DNA from: JTS-RE37 sp041743425
GTDB lineage: Bacteria; Bacteroidota; Bacteroidia; Flavobacteriales; Flavobacteriaceae
Direction: 5' to 3'
Assembly (NCBI GenBank): GCA_041743425.1
Contig: JBGTMS010000084.1
Coordinates: 1 to 14,920, forward strand
DNA length: 14,920 nucleotides
Shown: positions 14,334-14,920 of the stretch, one piece after another
Numbering within the stretch: position 1 is the stretch's first letter
Layout of the letters: each line of letters opens with the position of its first letter
The notes under the pieces: generated by a model
Told to the model about the DNA's origin: nothing
Database searches by the model: none
The model's input: only the letters and a program-made list of their open reading frames with translations
Position numbers and translations under genes: made by a program

Positions 14334-14740
14334 AACGCCGGTTGCTTTTGCTTCAGATGCCAGGCACTGTTGCAAGTTCTTATTGATTTGGACAGGTGTA
14401 ACGCCTCGGTCATCTTCTATACAAATCATTCATATCTACCGATTGGAGGAGATAATTCATAGTCCACTCCCGAAATTATATACACTAGATTTTAGCCGCT
14501 TCCTTTTTTGGGGGAAAGGTGGATTGCATCCTGATATGTTTTTCAGGATTGCAGGACAGAAGGAATATCCCAATGCGAGTAAGAAGTTTCTTGTGGGTTC
14601 ATCCCTGGGCTAATAAATAGTGATGCGAACCTTTGCGATATGCGGCCTACGGGAGGAGACTGTGAAAAGGGTTAACGAATCTGTAAGTAAGATAGCCTGC
14701 AAGTTCCTGTTGTATTCCTTTCTGATCCCTCTTTTAGGTT
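14334..14740. other. Gene-free region between gltD and the rRNA operon end
   Basis: About 400 bases without a gene I can support. A plus-strand frame of 76 codons (14383-14613) has no family likeness and no ribosome-binding site. A 39-codon frame (14623-14742) would encode a basic segment followed by a hydrophobic end (FLLYSFLIPLLG). It also lacks a ribosome-binding site, and its stop falls in the A-run of the rRNA terminator. Genes converge here from both sides, so this is a typical spacer between two transcription units. Confidence 0.6.
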
Positions 14741-14779
14741 AAAAAAAAAAGTCCCTCACATTATCTGTGAAGGACTTTT
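14741..14779 (-). terminator. Intrinsic terminator of the rRNA operon
   Basis: On the minus strand, 14779-14766 and 14760-14747 form a 14-bp stem with one G-U pair and a five-base loop, GATAA. A run of ten T residues (14750-14741) overlaps and follows the stem. This is a textbook factor-independent terminator, placed just after the 3' end of the 5S rRNA. Read on the plus strand the same hairpin is followed by only four T's, so it may also stop gltBD transcripts, less efficiently. Confidence 0.93.
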
Positions 14780-14783
14780 GAAG

Positions 14784-14893
14784 AAGGCGGCGGCCTACTC
14801 TCCCACTTGATGTAGCAGTACCATCGGCGCAGACGGGCTTAACTTCCCTGTTCGGAATGGAAAGGGGTGGGCCCCGTCGCCATGGCCACCCGG
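14784..14893 (-). rRNA. rrf: 5S ribosomal RNA
   Basis: The reverse complement carries the conserved 5S core. It contains CCATTCCGAACAGGGAAGTT (14858-14839), followed by AAGCCCGTCTGCGCCGATGG, and then GGGAGAGTAGG near the 3' end. The terminal helix pairs GGGTGGC (14891-14885) with GCCGCCT (14791-14785), giving about 110 bases; either end could shift by one or two bases. It is the last gene of an rRNA operon entering from beyond the right edge. The 27 bases at 14894-14920 would be 23S-5S spacer. It points towards gltBD, so the two units converge. Confidence 0.97.
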
Positions 14894-14920
14894 ATTGTGT
14901 TTCCTTCCCCTGGGTTTTAC

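Noticed and set aside
14383..14613. 76-codon plus-strand frame after gltD
   Set aside because: No ribosome-binding site, no promoter box and no recognisable motif; ordinary spacer gives frames of this length by chance.
14646..14656. CCTACGGGAGG, identical to part of a conserved 16S rRNA segment
   Set aside because: The match covers only 11 bases and the flanking bases do not continue as 16S rRNA. It lies on the plus strand, opposite to the rRNA operon, so it is probably coincidence.
1..14920. CRISPR array, insertion sequence or prophage genes
   Set aside because: No regularly spaced repeats, no transposase or phage-type protein, and the coding content is housekeeping throughout.

Overview
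The window looks like a chromosomal stretch from a member of the Bacteroidota, most likely the Flavobacteriaceae. The grounds are the TAnnTTTG-type promoter boxes, the weak or absent Shine-Dalgarno sequences, a Bacteroidota-type 5S rRNA, and the protein families present. I see no mobile element, no CRISPR array and no clear sign of recent transfer. Most of it is housekeeping DNA.

Layout. Bases 1-536 contain no gene I can support, but they hold a series of inverted and direct repeats. A tRNA-Val(UAC) gene on the minus strand follows at 537-611. Its promoter and a strong 5'-leader hairpin lie at about 699-766. From 6654 down to 789, six minus-strand genes are packed with gaps of only -1 to 50 bases: an amino-acid dehydrogenase of the Glu/Leu/Phe/Val family, the Na+/H+ antiporter NhaD, the ExbB-ExbD-TonB energy-transduction system, and folylpolyglutamate synthase FolC. 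A 275-base divergent promoter region separates this block from a plus-strand acyl-CoA dehydrogenase (6930-8072). A second plus-strand unit, gltB-gltD, encodes glutamate synthase (8351-14333). About 400 bases without a convincing gene then lead to the end of an rRNA operon converging from the right edge: a strong terminator (14747-14779) and the 5S rRNA gene on the minus strand.

How the parts may fit together. GltB and GltD form the two-subunit enzyme that makes glutamate from glutamine and 2-oxoglutarate. The dehydrogenase at 5428-6654 handles amino-acid deamination or amination. Its substrate pocket has glycine where true glutamate dehydrogenases have a lysine, and it is divergent from an acyl-CoA dehydrogenase. 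Branched-chain amino-acid breakdown is therefore a reasonable alternative to glutamate metabolism. NhaD and ExbB-ExbD-TonB both work with ion gradients across the inner membrane: NhaD exchanges Na+ for H+, and ExbBD-TonB uses the gradient to drive outer-membrane transport.

I did not find a convincing undescribed system. The points most worth a second look are the substrate specificity of the dehydrogenase, the TolA-like TonB with two periplasmic cysteines, the hairpin-rich region at 1-320, and the hairpin at the predicted 5' end of the tRNA-Val transcript.
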